From positions 11,063,386-11,127,385 of the forward strand of contig CM038471.1 of NCBI GenBank assembly GCA_021464415.1: a stretch of 64,000 nucleotides of DNA, in the 5' to 3' direction. The DNA comes from Lonicera japonica. Its lineage: Eukaryota; Streptophyta; Magnoliopsida; Dipsacales; Caprifoliaceae. How positions within the stretch are numbered: position 1 is the first letter of the stretch; the number at the start of each line of letters is the position of its first letter. Under the pieces are notes generated by a model. That model made no database searches. It saw nothing but the letters and a program-made list of their open reading frames with translations, and had not been told where the DNA came from. The position numbers were made by a program, and so were the translations under genes. This document shows, in pieces, positions 49,481-60,470 of the stretch.

Positions 49481-50871
49481 AGCTAGTTAACTTCTTCAAA
49501 TAATTCAGAAAAATTGAATTGTCGCATGACAAGAAGTTTGATGAGTTTCGATAGGCAAGAAATTTCAAGCATTGTAAGTATTCGAAGTACTTGTTCAATT
49601 GGCATAGAAGATATCAAGCTTCGAAGAGGCATTCGAGGATTAGTTTTGTCAAAAAGTGGGTGATTTGTGTACAACAAAACATGGATTTGAGGACAAATCC
49701 TTTTTAAGAAAGGAATGACGTAGACAAGGCTACATGGGCTCAAATCAATTCGTGTAGGCCCATTAGAATAATATGAAGATTGTTGAAATTGAGTAAACCG
49801 ATTTTATTGGCGTTGATAAGTTTGATATTCATCCAAATTACCTGCTAGTTAACATCTTCAAAAAATTCAGAAAAATTGAATTATCGCATGGCAAGAAATT
49901 TAATGAGTTTCGACAGGCAAGAAATTTCAAGCATTGTAAATATTCGAAGAACTTGTTCTATTGGCATGAAAGATATCAAGCTTCAAAAAGACATTTGAGG
50001 ATAAGTTTTGTCGAAAAGTGGGCGATTTGTGTACAACATAACATGGATTTAAGGAGAAATCCTTTTCAAAAAGAGGGGAATGACTCGAACAAGGCTACAT
50101 GGGCTCAAATCAACTCGTGTAGGCCCATTAGAATAATATGAAGATTATTGAAATTGAGCATATCGATTTCATTGGCGTTGATAAGTTTGATACACATCTG
50201 AATTACTGGCTAGTTAACTTTTTTAATAAATTGAGATAAAATTGAATTGTCGCATGGCAAGAAGTTTGATGAGGTTCAACAGGCAAGAAATTTCAAACAT
50301 CGTAAATATTCGAAGTACTTGTTTTATTGGCATGGAAGATATCATGCTTCGAAGAGGCATTCAAGGATTAGTTTTTGTTGAAAAATAGGCAATTTGAATA
50401 CAACATAACATGGATTTGAGGACAAATCATTTTTAAGAAGAGGGGAATGACGCGGACAAGGCTACGTGGGCTCAAATCAACTCATGTAGGCCCATTAGAA
50501 TAATTGAAGATTGTTGAAATTGCGCATATCAATTTCATTGGCATTGATAAGTTTGATATTCATCCAAATTACCTGTTAGTTAACGTCTTCAACAAATTGA
50601 GAAACATTGAATTGTTACATGGCAAGAAGTTTGATGAGTTTTGACAGGCAAGAAATTTCAAGCATTGCAAATATTCGAAGTACTTGTTCTATTGGCATGG
50701 AAGATATCAAGCTTCGAATAGGAATTTGAGGATTAATTTTGTCGAAAAGTGGGCGATTTGTGTACAACATAACATGGATTTAAGGACAAATCCTTTTCAA
50801 GAAGAGGGGAATGACAGGTATAAGGCTACATGGGCTCAAATTAACTCGTGTAGGCCTGTTAAAATAAATTG
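49416..50871 (+). repeat. Four-copy tandem array of 362-366 bp units
   Basis: Units start at about 49,416, 49,778, 50,143 and 50,509, each beginning GATTGTTGAAATTGA (or a variant). Each unit contains degenerate coding (DKFDIHPNY, RQARNFKHCKYSK, FYWHGRYQAS, DLRTNPFQEEGND), then a purine-rich AAGAGGGGAA tract and the first 60 or so bases of the LTR (TGACG..GACAAGGCTACATGG through CCCATTAGAATAA). The array therefore spans the internal/LTR boundary, and the last unit leads into the real 3' LTR. Confidence 0.9.
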
Positions 50872-51318
50872 GAAGCTTTATTTTAAATAGTTTTAATTAT
50901 AAGAATTTTTTTTAATTATTTTCTTCTTCAACTAGGAATGTTTTCCTTAGTTAATTAAGATTTAAATTAGTAGTTTCCTTATTGTGTTTAGACTAGTATT
51001 TTCTACACCCTATTTAAAGAGGACTCATTGTATTATTTAATAACTAAGACATTATTCATTAATAATATTGAAAGATATTAATCCTCCTTGGTTCTTCACG
51101 AACTACTTGAACTTATCGGTTTGTCTGTGTCGTTCGTTCGACTTATCAATCGCTATTTCGCACCTAGTTGTGGCGTCTATGTTTTCCACCATAATCTGAT
51201 TGTATAAATGGTTCATGTTCTTAATTTGCTACAACTTTTACGTGTATCTGTGTCGAGATTCACATAACCAATTCGTTGTGTTTGCGGGTTTCGTACAATA
51301 TCACCGTGGGTTGTATCA
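50812..51318 (+). repeat. 3' LTR of the outer element
   Basis: 507 bp from TGACAGGTATAAGGC to GTTGTATCA, preceded by the polypurine tract AAGAGGGGAA. Confidence 0.85.
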
Positions 51319-51319
51319 C

Positions 51320-51774
51320 TATCAACTCGTGTAGGACCATTAGAATAAATTGGAAGCCTTATTTTAAGTAGTTTAAATTATAAGAATTTTTTTATTATTT
51401 TCTTATTCAATTAGGATTTATATTAGTAGTTTCCTTATTGTGTTTAGATTAATATTTTTTACACCATATTTGAAGGGGTTCAATGTATTATTTTAATAAT
51501 TATGATATTAGTCATTAATAATATTAAATGATATTAATTCTCTTTGGTTCTTCATGAACTACTTGAACTTATCGGTTTGTACCTGGTGTTCATCCAACTT
51601 ATCAATTGGTATTCTGCACCCGGTTGTGGCGTCTTCGATTTACATCTTAATCTGATTGTAGAAATGCTCCAAGTTCTTAATTTACTATGGTTTTCGGGTG
51701 TATTTGTGTCGAGATTCGCACAGCCAATTCATTGAATTTCCGGATTTCATGCGATATCACCGTAAGTCGTATCA
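51320..51774 (+). repeat. Additional 5'-truncated LTR copy
   Basis: Begins within the LTR at ATCAACTCGTGTAGG, directly after the end of the previous LTR, and ends CGTATCA next to the outer duplication CAAGT. It lacks the first 30 or so LTR bases. Confidence 0.85.
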
Positions 51775-51779
51775 CAAGT

Positions 51780-52540
51780 TGTGTTACTATAACTTTTGAA
51801 TTCTAGTTAAGTCTTGTTATGAATTTTAAGTAGATGGAAGTCTACCGATAGATTCTTAAATTTTACTTGATTGAAGAATAGTTAGCAAAGCGAGAAACCA
51901 AAAACAATGTACAATATTTGTTAAATAATAAAAGAAAGAAAGAATGAATGACTTGATTTATTAATTTATTAAGTTAATATTCTTCAAATTATAGATTTTT
52001 TTATGTCTTGAAACTATTAATTTATAGAGGTTTAATCGTTTTTCCTTTTTAAAAAAAATAAAAAAACTTAATTAGTTCTATTTACTTTGATTTGTCAAAA
52101 CCAATATTTTTATTTTTAAATATTTTGTTTTTGTAAAAAAACTAAATTTATAAAATCAAATTAATGCATCTTTCTTTGAAATTGATTAATGTAAAATGTA
52201 TTTGTAAGGTATTTTTTGTTTTTCGTGTTAAATATTTATCTTAAACTTATCATCCTCCTTCTCAATGCATTTTTAGTAACGTGTTTGTAGGAGGGTGAAT
52301 CCTCCTTGTTTAAATTTAAGGCTACGTTTTCTTTCTTCTTCTTTTTCGGGACAATATTCTTTCTTTTTATTTGAATGCTAAATACTTTGGCTATAGTTAT
52401 TACTTTACACAAGGGTATAGATTCATGTGATGTATGGGCGTTACAATTTTTTTCTTGTAAGTTTTTATTATTTAAATTGGTCTTTGAGATAAAAAATTGT
52501 TTTCAAGTTTTTAAATAGCATACATATAGAAAATTGAAAT
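51780..52540. other. AT-rich intergenic sequence
   Basis: No gene or element boundary was recognised. Confidence 0.4.
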
Positions 52541-52544
52541 AAAA

Positions 52545-52690
52545 CTATGTTCTTCTCCACCATCACCCCTCTCCTTCTCCCCCACCCCTTCCAACACCTT
52601 CCACTCGTCATCCTCCTCCTCCTCTGCCCCTACCAACACCTTGCACTCCGCCCCCTCCCCATCCACCCCTACCATCACCTTCTACCTTCA
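52545..52690 (+). repeat. Pyrimidine-rich low-complexity tract
   Basis: About 145 bp of C/T-rich sequence with CACC, CCTCCT and CCCC blocks (for example CATCCTCCTCCTCCTCTG). Open frames over it on both strands are by-products of composition. Confidence 0.8.
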
Positions 52691-55600
52691 ATGGACTCAA
52701 TCGCCCAGGCCTTAAAAGATGAAGATCGATCTGATGCCATATATATGTATTCTTATTGTGTACTTGACAGCCCATCATCCTTCTTTGAAACTCGATGAAT
52801 TGAAGTGCAGGCAGAGAGTTGAGGTTGGGCTTATGAATTTCCACTCGCTACAATATAATAGTGGAGGTTTGGCTCTCATCCATTGTTGGTGATGGGTCGA
52901 AAATTATTGTTTGAATATTTTTTTTAACCCAACATTACCTACATGACATGTGACGAGGTACTACACAAGTACTCGCTTGACATGGGCTGAATTAGTGTTC
53001 CATTACTCGCTTGCTAAGGGCTGAATTAATGTGAAGTAGAAAAACATGTCAACGTAAGTGAGTGTAAAAAAATTAAAAAATTTAGGTCTCTTAAATGATC
53101 GTTTAAGTCACTTTCTGATTTATCCTCAAGTGACTTAAGAAGCAGTATCATAAAAAGTTCGTATAAGTGAGTTAAAAAAGTCATAGGCTAGTGACATAAC
53201 ATTGACATAAAAGTGAATTAAAATTAGTAAGAAATATAATTTTGGCACCTGCTCGTAACGTACCTAACTAATACACAATTTCATCAATCAATCCAATTAA
53301 CAACGCAATACATTTTTTAGCTAAAGCTTTACTGTTCAAAAATGCAAATGAATACGACCCGATGAAATAATCATTACAAAAAGAGAAACTAAAGAAAGAA
53401 AGCTTAACGCCACGACAATTACCCAAAACCTTGTTTGAACAATGATAACTTATAATGTCTTCATGAACTTATTCATTTTGCTCATTATTTGCCCTTGGGA
53501 TCCATCTTCTTTTCATAAAAAAGTGTGAGAAAAATATATACAAAGTTAGGGTTTTTTGCATTCTTCCTCCCCCAAATTCTGACCACCACCCTCATCTTTT
53601 GTTTCTTTCTTTTCTTCCTTTCCTTCTTGTTTTATTCGGTGTGTGTTTTTATTTGAATTTTGCATAAAAATGAGTTTGTTTTTGTTTTGTTCAGTGTTTG
53701 TTTGTGTTTGAATTTTGCATAGAGATTACAAATTAATTGTTTACATTTAATTGATTGTGAGGGTGGTAGTTGGAATCTCATGGAAGTGTAAGTGGAAAGG
53801 AGTAATATAAACATAGTTGTACATTATGCATTTAAGAAAATACCAAGCTTATATAGTAGCTAATCAAATTGTAGAGTTATTTATGGCTACATACAAGGCT
53901 TTAGTTTCTGACAAGAAAAAGGTTAATCCCAATTGGATTATGCATTTTGAGCTAATTTTAACCACCAAGTCTTAAGTAGTGAGAAATCATGAGTTTCGCT
54001 TTCACATAGGCGAATTTGGGAACATATTTGTGGTTGCAAGTTATAAATGAGTTGGTATTGAATCTCCATTTAGCCAATTAGCAACTCTTTTCCCTACTCT
54101 AGTAGTATGCTAAGATCTATCTCTTGTACTTGGATATTGCAACCACATTTTTTGGTTATTTTTAAATATATTGTCATGAATTAGTGGCACAACGTTTGTT
54201 GGTTAGCTTTTAGCATACTAAATAAATATTGAGTTTTTTTTTTAACTTATTTTTTGGGTCATACATATTAATTTTCTGTTACCCTAACTATCAATTTGAA
54301 TTTTTCAATAAACTTATGTGGAGACGATTTACTTATTATAATCATTTTCACCAAAGTTCATAAAAAAAAATATATCTATTTACACCTCAAAACGAATGGT
54401 CCATGGAAAGAACAACATTCTTCATGGAAAAATGAAATCCTAAAGTATTGAAAAAAACACAATTCTGAAGTATGGTCATCATTCGAACTTGAGAATCTCT
54501 TAGTTCCAACTGAGATTCTTTACCACTTGATTTGCGCAACGAAGCATAGAGTAAGCAACTATTTTGTTTACTTTTTTTCTATTTGGTCTTTCCTCAAAGT
54601 TGTCCTATACAGCACATTGGATGTAGGACTCATACCTAGTCATGAAACTGTGCTGATGTTGGTCAAAGGGAATTTGCACATGAGGGGATTCGAATATAGG
54701 ATCTCCCGCTAAATGGATCAATCTCCCATAGGAACCTAGTGTCGCCACAGGGGCAACCTATGGGTTAGTATAAAACTATTTTGAATATAGCAATAACAAA
54801 AAACATTTTTCGAAACACTATTAGTACTATAGGTTATGGCAATAAATAAAATATAAAGTGAAATCCACACATGCTCATTCCTTTTCATTAGAAAAATTAT
54901 AGCACTTATTTCTATTTTTACAACTTGCATTTAAAGAAAATTTAAAGTTGTGTCTTCTATTGCAGAGACGTCCACCTATAATCTGAATATTTCAAACTCC
55001 AAATCCTACCTATATTCTAAGATTCACAATTAAAATAACACAAAAGGAAATCATATTAAAAGGAAAACCACATAAATGTATGGATTAAAAAACAAGGAAG
55101 AAGTATAAACTCACTTGAAAACTATAATGCTCTCCTATTCAGATGAAACAGCTGCAATCTTACTAAAACGATGAATAAGAGCACCAAAATGGCAGCTATT
55201 ATGTTAAAACCGGTAGATTTCTTATTAGTTGATACGCTTTTATCATTATCAGCACCCCTTCTGGTTGTAGGCGTGGTAGTATTTTCCCAGAAAGATTTGG
55301 CAGTGCTAGTGATCAAAGTGGGAGCCAAAAAAATTGGTCACCCCACTAGTGGTTTAAGCTAAGCACAATTTAGTTATGAAAATAGAAATAAGAAGTAAAT
55401 GAGACTGATATTTGTTTTGTATGTAGGTTCCTCCAGTAACGCTTATGCTATTCCGATAATACGTCCCCCTTTTGTCAATAGTAACTTAAAGAAAAATATA
55501 AGTAAGTTTTTAGCTTTCTCTTTCTAGAATTATTTACCTAAAATTCAGGACCCTTGGAATGAGCTTTCCATGTTCTATTTATACCCATAGAATTAGGGTT

Positions 55601-55700
55601 ATAAATGCTCCATTAGGATAAACAATAAAAGACAAAAAAGGGTAAAATTTGGACACTACTCTAACACTTAGGTGGCTTTATCCTTATTAAGAACACAAAT
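52691..55700. other. AT-rich intergenic region with SINE-like debris
   Basis: About 53,960-54,120 loosely matches the SINE-like body at 15,210-15,370 (GGCGAATTTGGGAAC...TTATAAATGAGTTG). About 54,480-54,540 on the minus strand has an AATCAAGTGGTAAAGAATCTC...AAGTTCGAATG arrangement, like tRNA A and B boxes. A minus-strand frame at 55,328-55,122 (NIIAAILVLLFIVLVRLQLF) has a hydrophobic segment but no ATG and no homolog I know. No supported gene. Confidence 0.35.
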
Positions 55701-55703
55701 GTG

Positions 55704-57642
55704 TGGTAACAACCCGCCTAATTAAGAAAGTGTTAATGAATATTGTATCTAATTAACAACGGATAAACATATAAATATTCCAAGGACACTAATGCGATTT
55801 AAAGAAATCTGATAAAATTTTGGCATGAATTATTCGTATCATAAGGAAAACCATCATGTTTGACAAACACAACATAGATATAGAATACTTCTCAACTCGA
55901 TAACAATCCAAGTACGAAATAGTATGATATAACAAACCAAACACAATCTTTCGACAAGCTAGAATCCAAATACAATCCAAGTTCGAAAAATACAAACCAT
56001 TACATTCATAGAAAGTTTAAAGTCAAACTAAATTAAAAATTACACAAACTACAATTGAAGAGAATACAAGAACTAATTCCATTAGAGGCATCAGAGAAGA
56101 CTCTAAGATGAATTCGGACTTGATCCACAATAAAGAAAAATGAATGAATAAAGCAAAAATAGCCCAGTGGGAATTATAGGGAAAGTGAAATGCAATCCAT
56201 GAGCATACTACAGTATAAGATAGATCACCATTTCAATCATTGACAAAATTCCCCAATTATCCCCGATTAACAGGAAATTTATTCAATTAATTAAACAGTA
56301 TAATTCAATCAATTCAATACAACACACACAAATAATACGTCCATCCACTTCCTTCTCCTCCTTGACCTAATACCTGTACTAGGCGGAATATGACACCCAC
56401 ATACGTACCCTATCTTTACCATGGGTCTATGCACTAGTAACCATATTTATGGCACCCCATCTTTACCATGGGTTTGTGCAATAGCATAATGCAAGCATTT
56501 CTATACAGGTGCTTATCCGGTTCCAACAACCTCGTTATCTCACAGCAATTAATTTAATGGGGGAAATTGATATGCATTACACAATGTTCAACTCAGGTAA
56601 TTCATAATCAAATTATTAATTAGGTTTGATAAGAGTATTTCATGAATTACACCACATGTTACGGTAATAAACATAATTTTCAACAATTTCATAAGCCAAT
56701 AATTGAGGAGAAATCTGTAGACATATTAGAATCATTATCAATCATTTAGGACATGTATAATAACAAGTTAAAATATGTTTTATATTCTATAAATTTAAGA
56801 ATTTAAGTAGAAATATCAAGTATTAGACATGTGTATGACGTTTCTAGCCGTTTTAATACTAAATTCTCAAATGAATATTTAAATATGGCACGACAACCAG
56901 CCTCCATTTTCATCAAATATAACCAATATACCATCAATAATAAAGCTCAGAGTGTTTAATCCATAGCTATACAACAGATATGCAAGAGGAACTTTGAATT
57001 TGGTACTGAAAATATAGTAATTTCAACCCAATCAACTACAAATTCGAAAATTAATGAAGAGATGGAAGCTCCCACCTGGAAAACTAGAAGAATAAGGGTT
57101 GGGTGGCCTATGGTGAACTCAAGAAGCCTTCTAATCTCACATGCAAGTCCAGAATTGTGTAGATAAGACGAATAGGATAAAAAATATGAGTTTTCAGTTT
57201 GAAAAGCTTTAGTTTGAGCCATGAAACCTTAAAATCTCACAATGAAACACCCTCTCTCTATAAATGTTCTGAGCTCTCCCTGTGTTAAATAGAGGTGGAA
57301 GAGGTTTAAAATAGTTCAAAGTTGGTCAATTTCAATTAAAGCGAGGCTACAGTTTTCATATGCCGGACTGGTATGAAGAATTGGGATACCGGTCCGGCTC
57401 CAAAGTTTTCGAAGGCTTTTGACAGGCGAACCGGTATGCCAAAATAACTATACTGGTTCGGCGCCAACCTAGGCTGTGAGATTAAACGTAACCGAAAACA
57501 ATTTGAACTTGCCCTATTCGAATCTGATTGCGATGAAACTTTACCGAAGTGATATAATGGAATAAAGTAACTTAGTAGTAAATGTAAAACTAATCCTGGA
57601 GTTTAACTAGATAACCATAAAATTAAACACGGAGTGTTATAA
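55704..57642 (-). repeat. 3' LTR of the chromovirus
   Basis: 1,939 bp. The left part (55,704-56,070) aligns with 62,621-62,985. The terminal TG on the minus strand reads TT (TTATAACACTCC), a likely point change. Two pairs of inverted CCGG-rich motifs lie at 57,362-57,462. Confidence 0.8.
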
Positions 57643-57734
57643 TCTCCCCTCCTTAGAAAAATTTTGACCTCAAAATAGAAACAATTGTTCGCAAAGAAAG
57701 ATTACCTTAGGTGAAAAGGAAAGGATACTTGCTA

Positions 57735-58900
57735 CAGATCTCCAATTCTAGCTCCCATGTGTCTTCCTCCTTACCATGGTGATGCCAAATCACTTTAAGC
57801 AACGGAATGATCCGATTCCCTTATTTTTGCTCTCTGCGGTCCTCAATCCTCACTGGATAAGTCTCGTACGTACCGCTCTCATCAATCTCAATCTTGTCAA
57901 CTAGTAAAACATAGGAAGGGTCAGGAACATAACGACGGACCATGGACATGTGAAACACCTTATGGATATGCTCGATTTTTAGAGGAAGTTCTAAACGATA
58001 ATTACATTCCCTAACTTCTCAATAACCATATAGGGTCTGATGTATTTAGAAGCTAATTTACCCTTCTTCTTGAAACGGACGATGCTATATAACGGGGTTT
58101 TGCCTTGAGGAATACATAATCATTAACTTCAAACTCCAAAGGTTTTCTTCTCACATCGACATACAATTTCTGTTAACTCTGGGTGGTCTTTAGTTTTTGC
58201 TTAATCAACTTTATCCTCTCCGTAGTCTCTTGAACCAACTATGGTCTTAAGAGCGTTGATTCTCCTTATTCTATCTAAAATATAGGAGATCTTCTCGGTC
58301 TACCATAAAGTGCTTCAAACGACAACATTCCAATACTAGACTGAAAATTGTTATTATAGGCAAATTCGGCCAACAGAAGGTATTTCCTAATTTTCCTGGA
58401 AATCCAATACGCAGGCTCTCAATATACCCTATAATATCTGAATAGTTCTTTTTGATTGTCCATCGGTTTATGGGTGGTATGCCGTGCTAAAGTCCAACTG
58501 AGTTCCCAAACTCTTTTGCAAGGCTGTCCAAAATTTTGATGTAAACCAGGGATCTCTGTCCTACACTATTGACAATGGCACACTGTGCAATCTTACGATC
58601 TCCTTAATGTAAATCTTTGCTAACCTCCCTACAGAAAACTTCTCTTGAATAGGAAGAAAATGAGATGATTTAGTTAACCTGTCAACTACTACCCATATCG
58701 CGTCATTCTTAGACTGAGTCCTTGGTAAGCCCATAAGAAAATCCATAGTGATATTCTCCCACTTCCATTATTGGATATGCAAAGGCTGCAGCGGAGCCGA
58801 AGGTTTCTGATGCTCGATCTTAATCTTTTGACAAGAAAAACATTTTGCCATGAAGTTTGCCACATCCTTCTTCATTCCTGGCCACCAATACATTATCTTC
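57735..58900 (-). pseudogene. Chromovirus integrase and chromodomain
   Basis: On the minus strand: YWWPGMKKDVANFMAKCFSC (zinc-finger CxxC) at about 58,890-58,835, MDFLMGLPRTQSKNDAIWVV and DRLTKSSHFLPI (core start), HKVFHVSMVRRYVPDPSYVL and, near 57,800-57,740, LKVIWHHHGKEEDTWELE, the chromodomain signature that in related elements directs integration to modified chromatin. Several stops interrupt it. Confidence 0.85.
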
Positions 58901-59199
58901 AAGTCACGGTACATCTTGGTACCACCTGGATGGATCTAAAATTCTGAATTATAGGCCTCAGCTAACACAACTTACTGTAACTCTTTATTGTGTTGGGGCA
59001 CTACCAACTTCCCTTTATATCTCATAACACCGTCATGCCTGATAGTGATGTCATTAATGTATTTTCAGACAAAATCATGCTATGGCACCACATTAGGTTT
59101 TCATCATGACCTTGGCTTTCGATCACTCGGCTAATCATAACTAGCCTGGCAACCAATGTAGACAAAAATACTAGGTTCTCTCTCTGATTCACTACTAAG

Positions 59200-60400
59200 T
59201 CGTACCTTTACAACTCTTGGTGGAGTTTTGATTCACGGCACCTCAAAACAGAAATCGAGCCTTGAGACTTTCTACTTAATGCATGTGCCACCACATTAGC
59301 CTTTCCCTGATGGTACTATAAAGTGAAATCATAGTCCTCCAAGAATTCCATCCATTAGCATTGTCTCAGATTCAAATCGTTCTGAGTGAAGATGTATTTC
59401 AAACTCTTATGATCAAAAAAGATTTCGAACGTCTCATAGTATAAATAGTGTTGCCATATCTTCAAAGAAAATACTATCGCTACCAATTCCAGGTTGTACG
59501 TTGGGTAATTCTTTTTGTGAGTCTTAAGCTTCCTTGATGCGTAGGCAATGACGTGGTCTAATTACATGAGTACACAACTTAATCCCAAACGAGATGCGTC
59601 ATAGTAAATGGTATAGCCTAAACCACTTTATGGCAAGGTGAGTATATGAGTAGATATAAGACGACACTTAAGCTCATTGAAATCATACTCATAATCCTCA
59701 TCCCAATTAAATGGCACTCCTTTCTGAGTAAGACGAGTAAGAGAAAAGGCAATCTTGAAAAAATCTTAAATGAAACGGCGTTATAACCAGCTAGTTCAAG
59801 AAAACATCGGATCTTAGTAACACTTGTGGGTCGTTTCCAACTTGACACGGCTTTAACCTTAACCGGATCCATAGAGACTCCGAATCTATTGACGATATGG
59901 CCCAGGAACTTCACTTCCTGTTGCCAAAAATCATATTTAGAGAACTTAGCATATAGCTAGTGCTCACGAAGCAATTGCAATGCCATTCTAAGATGAGTAG
60001 CGTGTTTAACCTCAGAATGATAATAGATGAGGACGTCGTCAACGAAAATCACAACAAATTGATCGAGATATGGTCAGAAGATTCTTTGCATCAAGTCCAT
60101 AAAAGCTGCAGGAGCTTTGGTTAGTCTAAATGGCATAACCAAGAATTCGAAATGCCCGTAATGAGTACGAAAAGAGGTCTTGGAAATATCTTCAACTCGA
60201 ACTGTCAACTGATGATAGCCAGATCGACGATCAATCTTTGAGAAAAAGGATGCACCATGTGGGTACTTGTTCTTGATGGTAAGATGATTTAGTTGTTGAT
60301 AGTCGACACACATGTGGAGAGAACCATCTGCCTTTTTGGCAAATATGACAGAGGCTTCCTAAGGACAGGTACTAGGATGAATGAATTCTTTGGCTAGTAG
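59200..60400 (-). pseudogene. Chromovirus reverse transcriptase and RNase H
   Basis: The RT shows [51 protein letters not shown] and FVDDVLIYYHSEVKH (catalytic DD), then KFLGHIVNRFGVSMDP. The RNase H part shows [20 protein letters not shown] and KANVVAHALSRKS, where ADALSRK is usual. Stops occur at several places, for example before LYAKFSKYDF. Confidence 0.88.
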
Positions 60401-60470
60401 GTCATTTAGTTATGTACATAGTTCTTTTAACTCAGTAGGAGCCATGCGATAAAGAGTTATAGAAACTAGT

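Larger units (their letters stand above)
37972..51774 (+). mobile_element. Outer nested element: gypsy-like LTR retrotransposon, deletion derivative
   Basis: The first 12 bp of its 5' LTR (TGACGTAGACAA, 37,972-37,983) are separated from the rest (47,899-48,387) by the copia insertion. A primer-binding-like site GTTGGTACTAGAGG follows. The internal region (48,388-50,811) keeps a gag-like head and a tandem array but no RT or integrase. The 3' LTR is 50,812-51,318, and a second partial LTR runs 51,320-51,774. Identical duplications CAAGT flank the whole (37,967-37,971 and 51,775-51,779), which proves the outer boundaries. Without the insertions it would be about 3.9 kb, so it depended on a partner for movement or was deleted after insertion. 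Confidence 0.85.

Noticed and set aside
49416..50871. Tandem array as a satellite or a repeat protein gene
   Set aside because: Units include LTR starts and stop codons and sit between defined element borders, so it is part of the retroelement and not an independent satellite or gene.
52608..52844. Gly/Arg-rich minus-strand frame
   Set aside because: It is the antisense of a C/T-rich low-complexity tract; the glycines come from GGN composition.
54460..54545. Possible tRNA gene on the minus strand
   Set aside because: A/B-box-like phrases are present but no cloverleaf with a paired acceptor stem could be drawn; SINE debris is the better reading.
55122..55328. Small membrane protein gene
   Set aside because: No ATG start, no recognised exon borders; only one hydrophobic stretch supports it.
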